From Trichoplax adhaerens (lineage: Eukaryota; Placozoa; Uniplacotomia; Trichoplacea; Trichoplacidae): a DNA stretch of 64,000 bases. Below the pieces are notes generated by a model. The model saw only the letters and a list, made by a program, of their open reading frames with translations. It had not been told where the DNA came from and did not search any database. Below, one piece after another: positions 1-14,115 of this stretch. Where the stretch lies: assembly GCF_000150275.1 (NCBI RefSeq), contig NW_002060955.1, positions 164,886-228,885 of the forward strand, written 5' to 3'. How positions within the stretch are numbered: the first letter of the stretch is position 1; the number at the start of each line of letters is the position of its first letter. Position numbers and translations under genes: made by a program.

Positions 1-1049
1 TGGTAGCTGTAACTATAGACTGTAGTGGTAGAGACTCTATGCTAGAGTACAGATGACTATATACAGTAAGCTGTTGAGTTACTAATATGGCTGTAGGTAA
101 AAATAGAACTGTAAATCATATATTAGGATATGGTTAATTCATTGTACTTTGGCTGGTGTGAATAATTTCTACGTAAGTACTGTAGTCGTATCCATATTGG
201 ATTAATGATGGTCCGCAGTAGAATAGTCTTACTAAGAATAATTTAACTATGTGTAAAATAAGGTAAAAGGTTGCCATGCGGATTGTAGCTGCGAATGCTA
301 CGGAAAGTATAAAAGCATGCAACTTTAGATTATTCTGTTAGTTCGTTCTAGAAGTCTTTAGAAGTAGTATTCGGCTAGAGTAGAGCTGTGTAGTTAATCT
401 TTGTATAAGATTCAATAAAGCCCTTATTTTTCTAAAATTTGGAATTTCGTGATTGGTATATATCACACAATGTAATCTGAAATATTGAACAAGGATATTT
501 TGCCATCTATCTTGTTGCAATACGAAGGGAAATTAAATTGGCATCTGACGGAAGTTAGATGTACAAGGAAATCTATCTCGTTCTATTATTACTCAAATCG
601 GCATTGTTATGTCATTTTCAGAGTAATTTATAACTTGTTAATAAATTGAAATATAATTTTGGTTTTATCAGGATAGCTACTATCAGATTATTGATATATT
701 TATAATTCCAGCATTTTCTAACACCGCTATATTTATATTCTAATTAAAAAATTTTTTTAAGATTTCTAGTTTATTTGATTTTTAAGTATTTACAATCATC
801 CAGTTAGATTCAGTAAAATGTATTTATAATTGCTTGAAAACTTCTAAATGTATCTGTTTATAGAATAAGACGACAGCCCAACAATCAGAATTGAACTTTA
901 TTATGAAATTGTGAAATAGTAATTTGACCATGTAGTTTAATTTCGTATTGCAATTGTACAGATTTCTATAAAGGCTAATAATGAATTGATGAAAAAATTA
1001 GAATTAGATAATATTTTATTCTTAGTCAATTTCTATTTTTTTCCATCAG
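1..1049. other. AT-rich non-coding left edge, probably an intron of gene A
   Basis: The first recognisable exon of gene A starts at 1050 after a pyrimidine-rich acceptor, and it begins in the middle of the arrestin C domain. The stretch before it is therefore most simply the preceding intron, with the rest of the gene outside the window. I looked on the + strand for an exon 4 (a proline pair followed by a V-[ST]-Y-E type strand and a GT donor) and found none. Short - strand open frames at 134-322 and 338-520 show no recognisable content. Confidence 0.5.
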
Positions 1050-2338
1050 ATCACCTTAGATATTTCCAAAAGAAAGACATTATCAGTTGCCATCCCAGTG
1101 GTGATTGGCACAATACCTTATTGTCCGTCGCCTGCTTTAAATCCCTACAATATCAGACCACCTCCTTCTTATGCGGATATCAACCATTATTATGAATGTA
1201 AGAAACTTTGATTACATTCGTTCTAATTATCTAAAGTAAAGTCGCATTGACTAATTTATTAAGATAGTTAAGTACTGGATTGCAGTTTTGCGTTACAACT
1301 ACAGTCCTGAGTTATAATTTCTGACTGATGTAAAATAAATTCCCTATGCAATAAAAAATTTCACTGCTATTCTACTAATACTGAACAGCTAACTAAATAT
1401 ACTATTATAAGCTGTAACGATAAGTGCTTTTACCAATAGTACCTCTGTAATTTATAAGTAAATACTCGGTCATCTAACATAGCAATAACTACCATGACAG
1501 AGTATAGATGGCTCCTAAAATTTTTTTCATTCTCTCTTATTCTTTATTGGTTTCTTTACGTTCAGCTTATAAGCTTTCTAAAAATTTGTAAATAAATTGC
1601 TAGTATCCATCGCTTAATTAATCACTTTATTAGTTATAATGGCTTATCTTCGTTACTTATCATTTAGTTAGTAATTGGCTAGTGTAACACTGTTAATAGG
1701 TCCTTGAATTATCTCTTATAAATTACAAAACTAGATGCCAATCTCTATTATCACAATACTTTAAATCAAGATTATCCGTCTTAACAACATCTTCAAACAT
1801 GATGTCAATTAATAATTATTACACCGCCTAAACGAAGTACACCTATTATCGCAATTTTCTTAACATATAAGCAATTGTGTCATTTTATTTTTCTCGTCAT
1901 TACAATTATACGATCGTGACACATGATAATAAATTATTTAAATTAGATTAATTCTAGATCTAAATGTCAGAATTAAAGTCATCTAGAGTATTTATAACCT
2001 GCTGAGCGCTGGATTATAATTGGAAGATAAGAAATTGCTTTTATCAATTAGGCAACTATCACCCAAGTAATCGAGTTGTCAGACCTTCCTTCCCACCTGT
2101 TTATCAAGAAAGTGTTGATGGTAGAATTAATTTACAAGACAGCTCAGATGAAGATCGAGAGGTTACTTGCCAACTAGAATTTGCTCCTCAATATCCTATT
2201 GCATCTGATATTGAATACCAACAAAGTCAAACATCAACGATCCAAGAAAATAGCGAAGCCAGACTATCACTCCAAGATAGTGACAGCTCCATTCATTTGC
2301 TAACTTTACGTCGTACAAGGCCTTCAAATAGCAGCTAA
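1050..2338 (+). CDS. Gene A: alpha-arrestin (ARRDC-like), 3' end only, two PPxY motifs
   Basis: Only the last two exons are in the window: 1050-1197 and 2052-2338 (TAA 2336-2338), joined in phase 1, giving 144 C-terminal residues. Exon 1050-1197 holds the final strand of the arrestin C domain (AIPVVIGTIPY, the family hallmark IGTIP) and then the first PPxY motif, RPPPSYADI. The last exon begins CNYHPSNR and has a second motif, PPVYQES, followed by an acidic run (DSSDEDRE), the conserved FAPQYP block and a long Ser/Gln-rich tail. Two PPxY motifs after the C domain is the arrangement of typical animal alpha-arrestins, which use them to recruit Nedd4-type ubiquitin ligases to membrane cargo. A possible poly(A) signal AATAAA lies at 2486-2491. 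The N domain and most of the C domain must lie before base 1. Strand, frame and stop are clear; the exact exon count of the whole gene is unknown. Confidence 0.85.
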
Positions 2339-3640
2339 ATCTTGTTGTATAATTGGATAATATAATTACAATTTAAGGTATTATAGAGCTGATAAATAAG
2401 TCTAATGCTACACTGTACATAGATAAATGTGGTTAGTAGTATAAGCTACTAACAGCCATTAAACTGTAATATAAAAATCTTAAAAAATAAATTAAATCAG
2501 TTAGGTTTCAGTATTATAGCTATGCTATCAACAGCAATAGATACATTTATTACTAAACATTGACATAGTCTACGAATGTATAAAATATATACAACAACGT
2601 AGAGTACGACACATTAGGTTTAGAAGTTTTCCCGATTACATTAGCCTAAGCAATATTTAACAAACAATTTCAGGTTCGCTACTTCCTTACTAAAATATTT
2701 TTTGTTTATTGATGTGATTACTAATAATAAAATAACGACATAATAAGTAACATTTACATTAATTATAAATTATTTTTTATAAATTCCAGCTTCTTTTTAA
2801 TATGCGCCCTTACAAGTGGTTTTATAAACATTTTTTAGCGATAAATAGTCTCGATATTATATTTGATCATGATAAATATAATTCTTACTGTAAAATAAAT
2901 TATAAGTGATTATTATAAAACATCAACGAGTAGTTTTAAATTAAACATTACCTTTAGCATTTTAAGATTTATCGTTATTCGTTTCTGCACATTCTTTATA
3001 CTGTTTTTACATGTAAAATTATATATGATAAGGCAATTGTACATTTTGTATGGAATAAAAATCGTACTTCGGAATATATCATTCTAGAATTGTACAAGTT
3101 GAATTTGCCATCATCAAATACCTTTTGTTTCCACATTTTAAAAATGAAATATAACTAGTGAAATGAAAAGATATTCTTTTAATATTCTTCGACTAGTAAA
3201 TTAAGGTAATGAGAACAGCAATTCATTAAACATCGTCATTTCTTTCGCAACAACAGAAATTGAGATCATCAGTCATCTCTCACAATATTATTTCAAGAAT
3301 TTGAATAAATAATTTATTTGATTCAGCTTCATGCATACCATACCAGTAACATAATAAACAAAAGCATTGCCTTTGCACAGAGACTAAATTAGTCAGGTGA
3401 CTACATGAACTAATAAACTTTAAAGATAATTTCAATAATAAATTAAGTCGAGTTAATAATCATAGTCCTAAAGGACCACAAGCAAATTTATAAGTAGGTT
3501 GGAGGCGAAATTATAAAATTTATGAGCATTATCTCTAGTAAAGTTCTCTTATATCATTTTATAATTTTAATAATAAATGAATGCACGTAGCCAATTAAAA
3601 TCTTTGGTTTAATTAAGCTAAGGATATTTCTTGGTTAAAG
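2339..3640. other. Spacer between genes A and B
   Basis: AT-rich sequence with a candidate poly(A) signal for gene A (2486-2491). It should also contain the promoter and 5' untranslated region of gene B, but no defined element such as a clear TATA box can be assigned from sequence alone. No arrestin-like exon or other coding stretch was seen. Confidence 0.6.
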
Positions 3641-6600
3641 ATGATGTCAATATTACTATTTCGAATTGAATTTTCTAATAAAGAGTCATGTTACTACGCT
3701 GGTGAAACTTTAACAGGCAATGTTATAGTCCATCTTGGCTCTAGTCTTGAATTAAATGGAGTCATGTTACGTATCTATGGTAGAGCAAAATCTAGAGTTG
3801 AAATCAATAACGATTATTATCACAGTAGCAGAAAAGCTGCGCAAAATAAGCAAAGTGGGCAGCGATTACAATTACAACATTGGTCATCCATTGCAAAAGA
3901 AGAATTCGTTGATGGCGCAAAATATATCCAAGGCAATGGTACTCCATATATTTTAGATTCTGGTCGATATAAATTTCCTTTTCATTTTCAACTACCCAAT
4001 GAAGATTTACCCACATCTTATGAAGGAGACGATCGATGCTATATTCGATATTCGGTGACTGCTACCCTTGATATAACTAATGGAAAAGATTGTAGTATTG
4101 TTCGAATGTTTACCCTTTTGGCACCAATTGATGTAAATGATTCTATTTTACAGGTACTGTTGGAAATTTTATGTTCTACATATAGATGGAATAATATAAG
4201 ATACGATTAGGAAAGTTTATTGATGCTAAATGTTAATTTTAAGTAATTATAAATGAAGTTTTCTGTTTATAGCTTAAAGAATATTTTGATACTCTCATAA
4301 GCTACATCAGAATCAGGTTGATGGGGCTATTGAATAATTCATAAATTATGTATTCGCCTGACTGGTAGAATATTTTCTCAGAAACCAACAAAATTTCGCA
4401 ATACTGTGGACTCTTAAATCTTCAAAGTAAACTGTTTTCCGATGAAGAATTTGTGTTATAAAGACTTATTTCCGATATACTTAATGCAACTAGAAATCTC
4501 CACAAGTGGTAATTTTAGTCACCGTACAGTGCGAAATTCACATGATGTGTTGTAAAACACGTTTACAGTGATGATCACAGTTTCGAACGAAAATTACTAG
4601 ATTAACGAGTTCATTACTCTATAATAAGCAAGCATATAAATACCTTTTCTACTTGCATTTCTAAACTGCATTTATATTGTTTTATATGCACAGTATTAAT
4701 ATACATTTCGGATAGGGAGATCATACGAAATTTAAGACGTCATACTATTCAAGCCATACTTTGTCAATGGCTCAAACAGCTACTCGCAAAAATGCAGTGA
4801 ATAATTATATTATATGCCTATTATTTATTTGATTACCCAACAGAGTAGGTAACCTGTAGCACTATAGAATTTCATCCATGAAATTAATTAATATGAGAGA
4901 ACTTAAATACATAGCTGCATTAAATTAATATAAACACAAGCAACTCCAACGCGTTGTAAAAAGAATTGCTAAGCAACATAAGGTCTTTAGGTTAGCTGAG
5001 TGTAACTGTATCAGAATGGAAAGTTTTCCGACCATAATAAACATGCAAATACTAATAGATATGTCTCATATGCCGAAAAGTGTAAAGAAAGATATCAATT
5101 ATTGCTACTAGAAAATATTTCACTTCATATTTCAAAGGTTGCTGGTAGACATTTCCTTATGGTCAAGTTTTGAAGTAGATGATACACCTATTAATCTAAA
5201 GCTACAAATAAAGCATTACTTCCGAATTAGTACAAACACTCATAAACTATTTAATGTAGTGCCAGATAAAATTACCACTCGTATTTTTATATTGGAAAGC
5301 TCTGAAGAACGTGAAAGTTATCTGGAGACATTGTTAGTTTACAGTAAACACACAAAAAATAAGCTGATTACTACATATTACTATATCAAGAGCCTAATTG
5401 GACTAGAAAAAAATTAGTTGCACTCTTATGCAGCCAGAGAACAGCAAGTAAATATAAACTATCTAAATTTAAATTGATACAAGACTGCAATGGGAGTTTA
5501 CTTCCATAACAGTATTGTGGCGAATGGGCTTTTAAAATAATACCTAAATATACTTCTTGGTATTATTAAAGCGTCATGTACCGTATAATGACAGTAAAAT
5601 TACGCTGAAATCATACAAGTAATTATTTCGAATTAATATTGAATTCTAGAAACCTCATCCTGCACAAGAAAGTGAGAAAGACATATGCTGCTGTTGCTGC
5701 CAGTCTGGGCCACTCTTTCTTCATGCTAGTGCTGATAGGAGCGGCTACTGCCCTGGCGAAGAAATTTTATTACAGATTAAGATTGAAAATTACACTAATA
5801 AAGCAATGTCAGGTGTCGAAGTTTTATTGATCCAACATCTCACTCTAAAGATTGAAGGTAAAAGAAAAAAGGGGAGCCTCATTATCTTCGAAATTGCTTT
5901 ATTTTATTATTACGTTGATATAGCATTATTAAAATCTTATAATATCGTATCAAAATAAAGCAAAATATTAAAATGATATTAATTAATTAGATATAATTAT
6001 CAAAAATGGTTAAAATAAAAATCACTATTCTACTTTTTGTATCGTTTTTACTTAGGCAACGTTTCAACTCGTGAACAAACTTGTTCTAAATTGTTTCTAG
6101 ACACCTCAACTGGAAAGAAAGAGTCAGTAGTATGGAAGGATAAAAGGTTCAGAATTCCCGTACTTCCTCCTACAATTCAATGCAAAATTATGGAGTTAAA
6201 TTATAGCTTAACGGTAAGAATGCACAATTTTATTTATCACCATTTCCAATCTTAAGGTTTACAGGGTAGTTACTTAAATCATGCTAATGTATCTTATGAT
6301 AATCTTAGTAAAGAGTCATCGATGCTTGAGTTTTTATTAAAGGCATAAATTGCAAATAGCATTCGTAAACTTAGTATGCTCAGCAATTTCTACGACCTTT
6401 ATTGAATTAAGTCTTATGTAAATGTCGCGAAAATTTTGCATTATGGATCATTTTCATCTTACGTTTGATATGCTTTGTAACAGCAATATTTGCGATATTC
6501 TTAACAGTAACCTTAGTAGTTAATGGTTAATACGTATGTAATCCTTAATTTAGGATAAGATAAATCGAAATCGTAATTACATGCTAATTTAATCATGTTG

Positions 6601-8154
6601 TATTGATTCTATTTAATGATGCCAATATTCAAAAATACGGCGTCTAAGTTTGGACGAGATATCCTTGTAAATTAACCTAATATACAATAATGTTTGTTAA
6701 ACTGCGATAAGTTTAATACTCGTACTAACTCAGAAAATTCAAAAGGATTAAACTATACATATTTTAGTTTCCTACAAATACAGACTCTTGAATTCTATTT
6801 ATTTGATTAATTACTTAAAGATGCGGTGACTAGTATAGTTCAAGCGGTTGTTAGCACCTTAACCTATATAGGCTGCGATCTCACTAAAAATCCAGTAGAT
6901 AGGGATTTCCAGCGAGATTGAAAGCATAACCCTCAATCTCAATAACATTTAATTTTGGAATATCAACTGACTGATATTTTAATTTACAGTTGTGTAGATT
7001 CGAGATAATACACTCTTAAATCTTTATTTGCAAGTTTGAAATATTTCTAGCTCGCGATTCGTAACAGCAATGTACGCTTTAGTTCTTCTTGATCTTGATC
7101 TTTACGGAAAAGTGACTTGATGATGCCCGAAAAATCTAAAACATGAATAAAATACCATAAACTGCATATTATGATAGAATGCATACGAAATTTAGCAGTA
7201 GAGTATTAATAACTAGTTCTCTTAGAAGTAAAAGTATTGTAATTAACCTTTCTATCACTTTGGTCTTGCATTGTTGCAATTGAACTCCTTATGAAGGATT
7301 TTAATAGTTTGCATTGGAATGTCAGTGATTAACAACCTATCAATGTAGCAATCGTGCGGTTCTATCGAAACACCAACCACTTAGTTACTGCTGGCAAAAC
7401 CTAGATATCAAAACAAAAGTTTTCTTTCGTGATTTTATTAATGATTCTTAGAGGCACAGCTAGCATCTTACTAGTCTAGTAGGTTGAAAACAATTTAGAT
7501 CATAAAATCTTTTTACCAGGTAGAATTTTATACTGCAATATCATTAAATTTTTGTTCTTTAGCAATTTAAAATTAATATCAAATCTCATATAAACGGTCA
7601 GGTAACCATTTTAGACAGGAATGGTCTGGATTTGTCAGTTTATATTCCAATCATTATTGGCACAATTCCATTAGAAAAACTAAATGAGAAAACTTACAGT
7701 CGTAAAGGATCTATCAATAGTTCCGATGTACAAGTACATACCAATCAAGGTAGCAAATTTTCAGATTATATTGCAATGCCCTGATACTTTGCTTATGTCT
7801 GATTGCTTTTTAATAATATCAGCTAAAAAATATGATCACATTAATAAAAGATATCAAGAAAAGTACTTTAAAAATTTATAACATTCATAGGTAATTCAAT
7901 AGTAGCCATTAAACAGGCTACTAATGCAAAGCATGGGCTATTTTATTACTCGAAATAATATTTCATCATCCTTCATTAAACTTTTGCAATACACATCAGG
8001 CCCTCAGAAATTGCTTGAAAACAGTCGAATGGTATCTTTCCAGTCACTGGAGAATGTAAATGCCAGGACTGAAATAAGGAAAAGCCTAAGCTCAGAGATG
8101 GTACACAGCCGATTTTTACCTTATTACCCATTTGTGGGTAATCCAATCATGTAA
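3641..8154 (+). CDS. Gene B: alpha-arrestin with fused N-domain exon, no PPxY
   Basis: Five exons: 3641-4153, 5650-5857, 6056-6213, 7563-7749 and 8000-8154; the joined frame is 406 residues. The first exon holds the whole arrestin N domain (about residues 6-170; YYAGETLTGNVIV, then RIYGRAKSRVE, then CYIRYSVTATLD). Its 513 nt equal exons 1+2 of gene E (280+233), so the intron found there in all other complete genes is absent. Exon 2 opens the C domain with KPHPAQ, a run of five cysteines (CCCCCQSGP) and DRSGYCPGEE. Exon 3 has IPVLPPTIQ. Exon 4 has the closing strand YIPIIIGTIPL, with about 18 extra residues before it. The tail ends FLPYYPFVGNPIM and lacks PPxY, so Nedd4 recruitment by that route is not expected. 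Two ATGs sit at 3641 and 3644; the upstream one is used here. Introns 1 (1496 nt) and 3 (1349 nt) are long. An AATAAA lies at 8496-8501. Confidence 0.88.
5139..5417 (+). other. Unassigned 92-codon open frame inside intron 1 of gene B
   Basis: An uninterrupted + strand frame lies in the 1.5-kb intron between the first and second exons of gene B. The product is Lys/Thr/Tyr-rich, with no arrestin motif, signal peptide or clear membrane segment. In a genome this AT-rich, a frame of this length is only mildly unusual. It could be chance, an alternative exon, or a remnant. I do not recognise it and assign no function. Confidence 0.15.
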
Positions 8155-11100
8155 AACATCTATGACTAATTGTAATTACTGGCTCAATTTATTTTACGTC
8201 GATAGTTTACATTTCAAAACTTAATCCTACATCAAGCATATGCACTGGTGATAGACATTAATCAATTATTGCTATTACAAGTTATCATATTGCTATAATT
8301 ACAGCATATAAATGTTTTACCATAACCAGAACGCATTTAAAACTCCCTTCCTATCTCAGGAATTGCATTTAAAACTACAAATTTGTACGAATATAAAAAT
8401 CTTTAATAGGTTTACTTTACCTATATAATTATAATGCATTCAGTATTAGATCTAAAACATAGTGATAAGTTGCATGTAAATTAGTACTTATTATTAATAA
8501 AGACTCGATAGAGTAACAAAATTTGGAGATAACAAACCCGCTAAAAAGATGTAAATTTGTATACTCAATTTACTTTACAGAATAAGATGAAAATTTGATG
8601 AGATTTGCTTTATCAAATCTCTAACATCTAGAACTTTATTAAATCTTTTACTTATCAATAGCTTACAAACTTCAAATGAATTAAAATCTTTAAGATATGG
8701 ACATATATTGTAAAGTTATGTTTATTTTTATTGGTCTATAATTATTTGAATCAGTAAAGAGTTTATCAGCTTTACAAATTGCGTTCCTGAAGTATCTGCT
8801 ATACTCGTGTATTAAATAAATGTCTCAAGCAAATTATTCATATGCCGTAAAATCAGTTATATGTAAATTGGATTTATAGTGCTACTTACGTTGTTATCTA
8901 TCTATGCTATCTAGGATACGATACACATATGTAGAGTTGATGTCCGTAATCTGCAGTTTTTATATAAATTTGTTAAGTAGATATATCCTTAATCTTTTCC
9001 TCTTCATATGAAATTTGCACTTATCGCACCTTGTCATCGTAGTAGCTCGTTAACAAAAAGAAAATTAAAGCATAGATCTTATCTTATTCAAATCTTATCC
9101 TTATCTTATTTAATTACAATGGGATAAAAAGCTTAATACTTCGTCTTTAACTGTAAGTGCATAAATTTTAGTCCTTATGATATTGCATACTTATTCAATC
9201 TGTAAGATTTTATTCAAACTGAAAAGTTTATATATGGAAATACATATTGGAGCCCGTAATTTTTACAGCTTTCTGATTTGATTATTCTATACACGTAATT
9301 GCGAATAGGTTGATATTTACTGCTACTTTCCTAACTCTAGTTTAGAGAATGATCCTTAATCCACATCTTTACGGCATTAATGTAAGTTCATACTATATTT
9401 TGCTAATTTTATTATATTTTGTCATCGCTGCTCAAAGTTTTTGCTCTGTATTTCTACGGTTTGCTTACGAATGGTCCGGCCTTGTTGACAAATTTTGTCG
9501 ACTTGACTTAAATATCATAGCTTTAAAGTAGTACTTTAATATGCATCAGCATCAGCTACTTATTTTTCGCTAATTACCCCGATATCAATAATATATGGTT
9601 ATTTAAATCATTTAGTGCCATTAATAGTTATCAACATACAGACTTGGAAAGAAAGAATATCAGAAACGAAAACAAGTTTTGCCAGCTATGGAAAAATTAC
9701 TTAACTAAGAATTGTCGCAGCAAGAATTAAATTCAGAAAATTTTTATTTATGAGATTGTCACGGTACGAACTACCGTGAAGAAATAGCCATCTAAATTTG
9801 GTTAATATAATATAGAGATAATATATTACAACTAGTTACTTACAGTAGGAATTACTCTAATTATAAATGTTTTACAGTAAATTTAATGCTGTGCTGTAAT
9901 GTGTACTGAAATAATTCTGTGAATGGACATATTGTAGTCCGACTGTGAAAAATTAGTTAGTAGATGTTCTCGCCTAAGTATTTTTATAAGATGACTCGTG
10001 AATGTTAGCTACTGTAGAAGGGTATATAAGCCCGTCAGATAGTTGAATAAAGCAGTTCTCAATTGTATAATTGTTTTAACGTAGAATCAAAGGCGTGTAA
10101 ATTCTTGTGAGGTAGTTAAGGGATACTGAATCCCGGAGACTATAGTAATTTAGAGATTTGTTTTACGTTATCCTTATCACGAAGCTGGTTTGTGACAGAG
10201 ATATACCAGAGAGATCCTGTATCTATAAAATATTTGGTTATTTGTATTTTAAGAATTATAAAGCCTTTTAGATACAAGAGAACTCATGCCATGCCTGTCG
10301 GCATGACTAGACTATCAAATAGCATACAGGCGATTTCAATTTTACTTGAATACCCAAGAAAGCTGATGAAGCACTATCTCAGTCGAATTTGTTATTATAT
10401 GAATCTATTTCCGTCTAAAGAAATATCAATTTATTACTTACTATGCTCAGCAAATATTGTAGGCGCACTGCAGAACCTTTACGTTTAGAAATTTTGTTAA
10501 AAAAGCTAAGATCATAAAAATCCGAGTTAGCGAGAATGAATTGCTCGCTAGAGGTAAATATTGCTATAATGGAAATTTTTCTTACAGAAACATTATTAGT
10601 AACAATATATAGGATAAAAAGGATAAATGGCCTTTATATTCAATGAAATAGAAGAGAAATTATGGCTGTACCATTGCATAAAATTAATCTAAAATAAATA
10701 ATTAAGGTTAATTTCGTTTTATCTGCCAACTCCTCTTTGGTGCTTTCATGCGATATTTATTGATCAGAATACACAATTTTTAGTTAATACAAATGCACTA
10801 ATAAATCTAAGTGTAATTTAAAATAATACATTTGCAAAGGACACTTATAAAGAATTCGATTAGAAGTCTTTCGTAAGTTCATTCTTGAAGAATATCTTGC
10901 AATACGCCTTAAATGCAAAAACAGCTCAAATATTAGTTAGGGCTTTAATAGAAAATAGATTTAGGCTTCATTCAGCTAATGATTTACTACTTCTTAATAA
11001 TTAAAGAATTCACATTCAATGGCTTTAGCACAGAATTTAGGCTACCCACCATCTAATGTATGCCTAATCATTGATATAAATATAAGTCGTTACTTTTTCG

Positions 11101-12988
11101 ATTTTTTCACGTCGATCGCATTGGCTTCTTAGCACAATATAGTCAATTTTTCCTATGTTTATTTCAATTAAATGCAAGATTCAAGATAATATAGCAACTA
11201 CTTATGCTTCTACTCAACTAAAGATAGGGCTGTAGTAATATTAGACACTTAGCTATTAACTTGATTGCACTACACTTACAACTGTACATTAATAGTTTAT
11301 CGTTGACGTATTCACTTTGAGATCTTAAGCTATTTACAATCTTTGCTGTTCTCTTAAGGTGCTTATATAATAAGATTTTTCGAAAAACAGTTGAACATAC
11401 CCATCATAGCCATTTAATAGCTTTATTGAGAAGAAATTCTTAGCTTATTTGCTAATTGAAAATTGATTCTAAGCTAACAATAGTGGCATTTTTCGAAAAA
11501 TAAGTTCTATATCGTGGTATCTAGAGATAATGCTAAACTAACGTATTAGATCATATTTAGACATGAAGAATTACGCTTCATAAAGGATACTCGCACAAAA
11601 CTATCAGAACACCTTGTGCTATTAAGATCACGTCATCGCCAATTCTATCTAGGCTTGATCTTGTACTGTATAATATCCCAATAATAAAAATCATGGCCAT
11701 TATCTGTGTTAATATACTGTACTAGATAGTTACTGAAGAAAATAGATGTAATATGATTCAACAGGAACTATGGGCTTCTAAATTTTATGGTTATATAGAG
11801 TTTGAATATTCTATAGCAGTTATGAAGTTATAAATTTCTTATAGCTACTTACTACGTAGGATAACTGAATAAATAACATAAATTATAAAAAGTTTCTTTT
11901 TTAAGTAATTGTTCATGATTGTCATGCTAATATCTAATTTGACTGAAGACTATGATTCATAGATGCTATATTTATCCTGAATCTTATCCTATTATTTATC
12001 ATACGTTGTAAAAAATTTTGAAAGATATGATCGGGTGTAGATCATACACAACCTTTTTCATCTGTCCTTAATTTGCAATATACAGCAGTTACGCAAAGCA
12101 ATCCAATGATCTCATCATTAACAGCGATTTGAATGGAAATTTTAAAATTAGCCTTTTTTACCTTCTTTTATCTTATAGTTCGTCATTGAATGATAAACTC
12201 CTAAGACAAATAATTATTTATTTTTTTATGGTTAATAAAAATTTTACGTTCATTATTTACCTTAGATGTCAAAATTTATAGTTCTTTGAGAATAAATGAG
12301 AATATTCCATTAAATTAGCCCATTATAAACAAGTCTAAAGAAGAAAAATTTGACGCTATGATATAACGCTTACTCAAATATCGTTCGTAGCGATTTAAAA
12401 GCTAAGCTAGTTATCAGTCACGCAGTAGATTTGGGTTAATGCGCAATTCTAGGAAAATAGATGGTCTTCTAACACGTGATATTCATCGCAGATCTGCAAT
12501 AAACATAAGTCATTAAATATGATACAAACAACGTTATTGATTTAATTCCTCCTGCAATCATCATTTCTTTCGCTATATTTCTTTATTTTTTAAATTTATT
12601 CCATATTGCAATAAGTACATAATACTAACATAGCTTGTATAACATACGATATAAAATTTATCCCTAGTTTCATGAAAAACTATCAATCTCTCAGCTATGG
12701 GTAAGACAGTCTTCAAATAGATTCAGATTCGTGACGATTTTTTAATCGATTTATAGAATAGTATCGCTAATATTGAACTACTCTTATTCCAATTATTTTC
12801 AGCAGCAATTATTATAACTAAAGTATGAATTTTAGCTATTGTTTCTTTATCATCTGATTATTTTTTATCAGAAAGATATTTTTGTCCAATAGAATAACTC
12901 CCTTGAATAAGTTTTAAGTCATTATCGCTATAATTACCATTAAGATCGACAGCTTACATCCTTTATAAGGTCTTCATCTTTATTTACG

Positions 12989-13440
12989 TTAGGAATAGAC
13001 CACTTGAGCAATAGTAAATAAGATAAAGTTGCAATAAATAACAAGTACTAGTATGTTGTTTAGACTATCTTCGAAGCCGTTCTCTCCACTGACATCAACA
13101 CCACCTTTCATGGTAGTGGTTTTCTGCAGACTCTTACCGATTACGTTTACAAATATTCCCGTATTTGGATAATCATCTATTAGAATAGATCATAATCACC
13201 ATTATCAAATGCTATTACTTAATGCCTGGAAATTTCTGAATTTCTATTTGTCTTTAGTCCAGCCATATCAATCTAGCATTCAAAGCATTACAAATAATTC
13301 ACTTATGATATCACCCACCATATTTGGTTAGCAACATGCTTTGACGATATATTAAGGTTAACATCTTTACTGACGAAAATATTAAGCAGTTGACTTAGAA
13401 GGTAATTTCTTCCTTTGTAAGCGTCAACGTTATTGATATT
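12989..13440 (-). pseudogene. Broken coding-like sequence, family not identified
   Basis: On the - strand, 13440-13303 reads 45 codons without a stop (starting NINNVDAYKGRNY) and 13177-12989 reads 62 codons (starting DDYPNTGIFVNV); the two are separated by stops and frame changes. The residue mix looks protein-like rather than like translated AT-rich spacer. The second run contains VNVIGKSL at 13150-13127, whose GGTAAG could also be a splice donor, so part of this may be genuine exon. A similar octapeptide, VNLVGKSI, occurs at 52942-52919. I cannot name the family. Either a decayed gene or chance open frames are possible. Confidence 0.22.
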
Positions 13441-14115
13441 ATGATCACCATCTTATTTCCGAAGCCGTTGCATCATTGAAATTGACCATACCAGTCCCTT
13501 TATCCTATTTTAAGTCTTTTCAGAATTAAAAAAAAATGTTTTCCCGATTTACATTGTGTAGCAATAGAAAGTCGAGTAAATGATGCATGACTACAGTGAT
13601 CGAAAAAGGGTAGCAAATAAAGTAAGTCATATATAAGTGTATTTAAAATTTAGAGGAGGAGATAAAGATGATCCAGTGTCTGATCGGAAGTATACATAAA
13701 ATTACGTATAGGATAACTTGCTTTGATCATAGATAGCTGTTTTCTATAATTAGTCTGATTTAATTTTATCGATTCCTCTAATAATGTTGCCGTGAAAAGA
13801 TCGCATTAGGATAACTATACTCCATGAGAAACTGCTACATTATTCCAATTCTGTCACGTTATCAGGCTCAATCATCATCAAAGTCAATGCTCTGGTTTAG
13901 TTGTGAAATTGCAAATGAATTCTTTCTAATCTTTCACATTGTAGAATCAAATTTATTTTTACTTGAGGATACTTAACCACTAGGCTATCTAGCTATGAGT
14001 TATGATATCACTTTAAGTTTTGTTCATGTTACTGCTACATTGCTGATAAATTTCATTCCTACAGTAACTTACAATATTTTTCTAATTTTTTTCTGAATGC
14101 TCATAGCATAATGTA

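Noticed and set aside
134-520. Two - strand frames at the left edge
   Set aside because: No domain, no splice-compatible neighbours; probably intronic sequence of gene A.
3756-4016. Overlapping frames on both strands within gene B exon 1
   Set aside because: Shadows of the N-domain exon in other phases.
10192-10488. 98-codon + strand frame as a gene
   Set aside because: No recognisable motif, splice context or neighbour supports it, and its composition (Ile/Tyr/Leu-rich) is what AT-rich spacer gives by chance.
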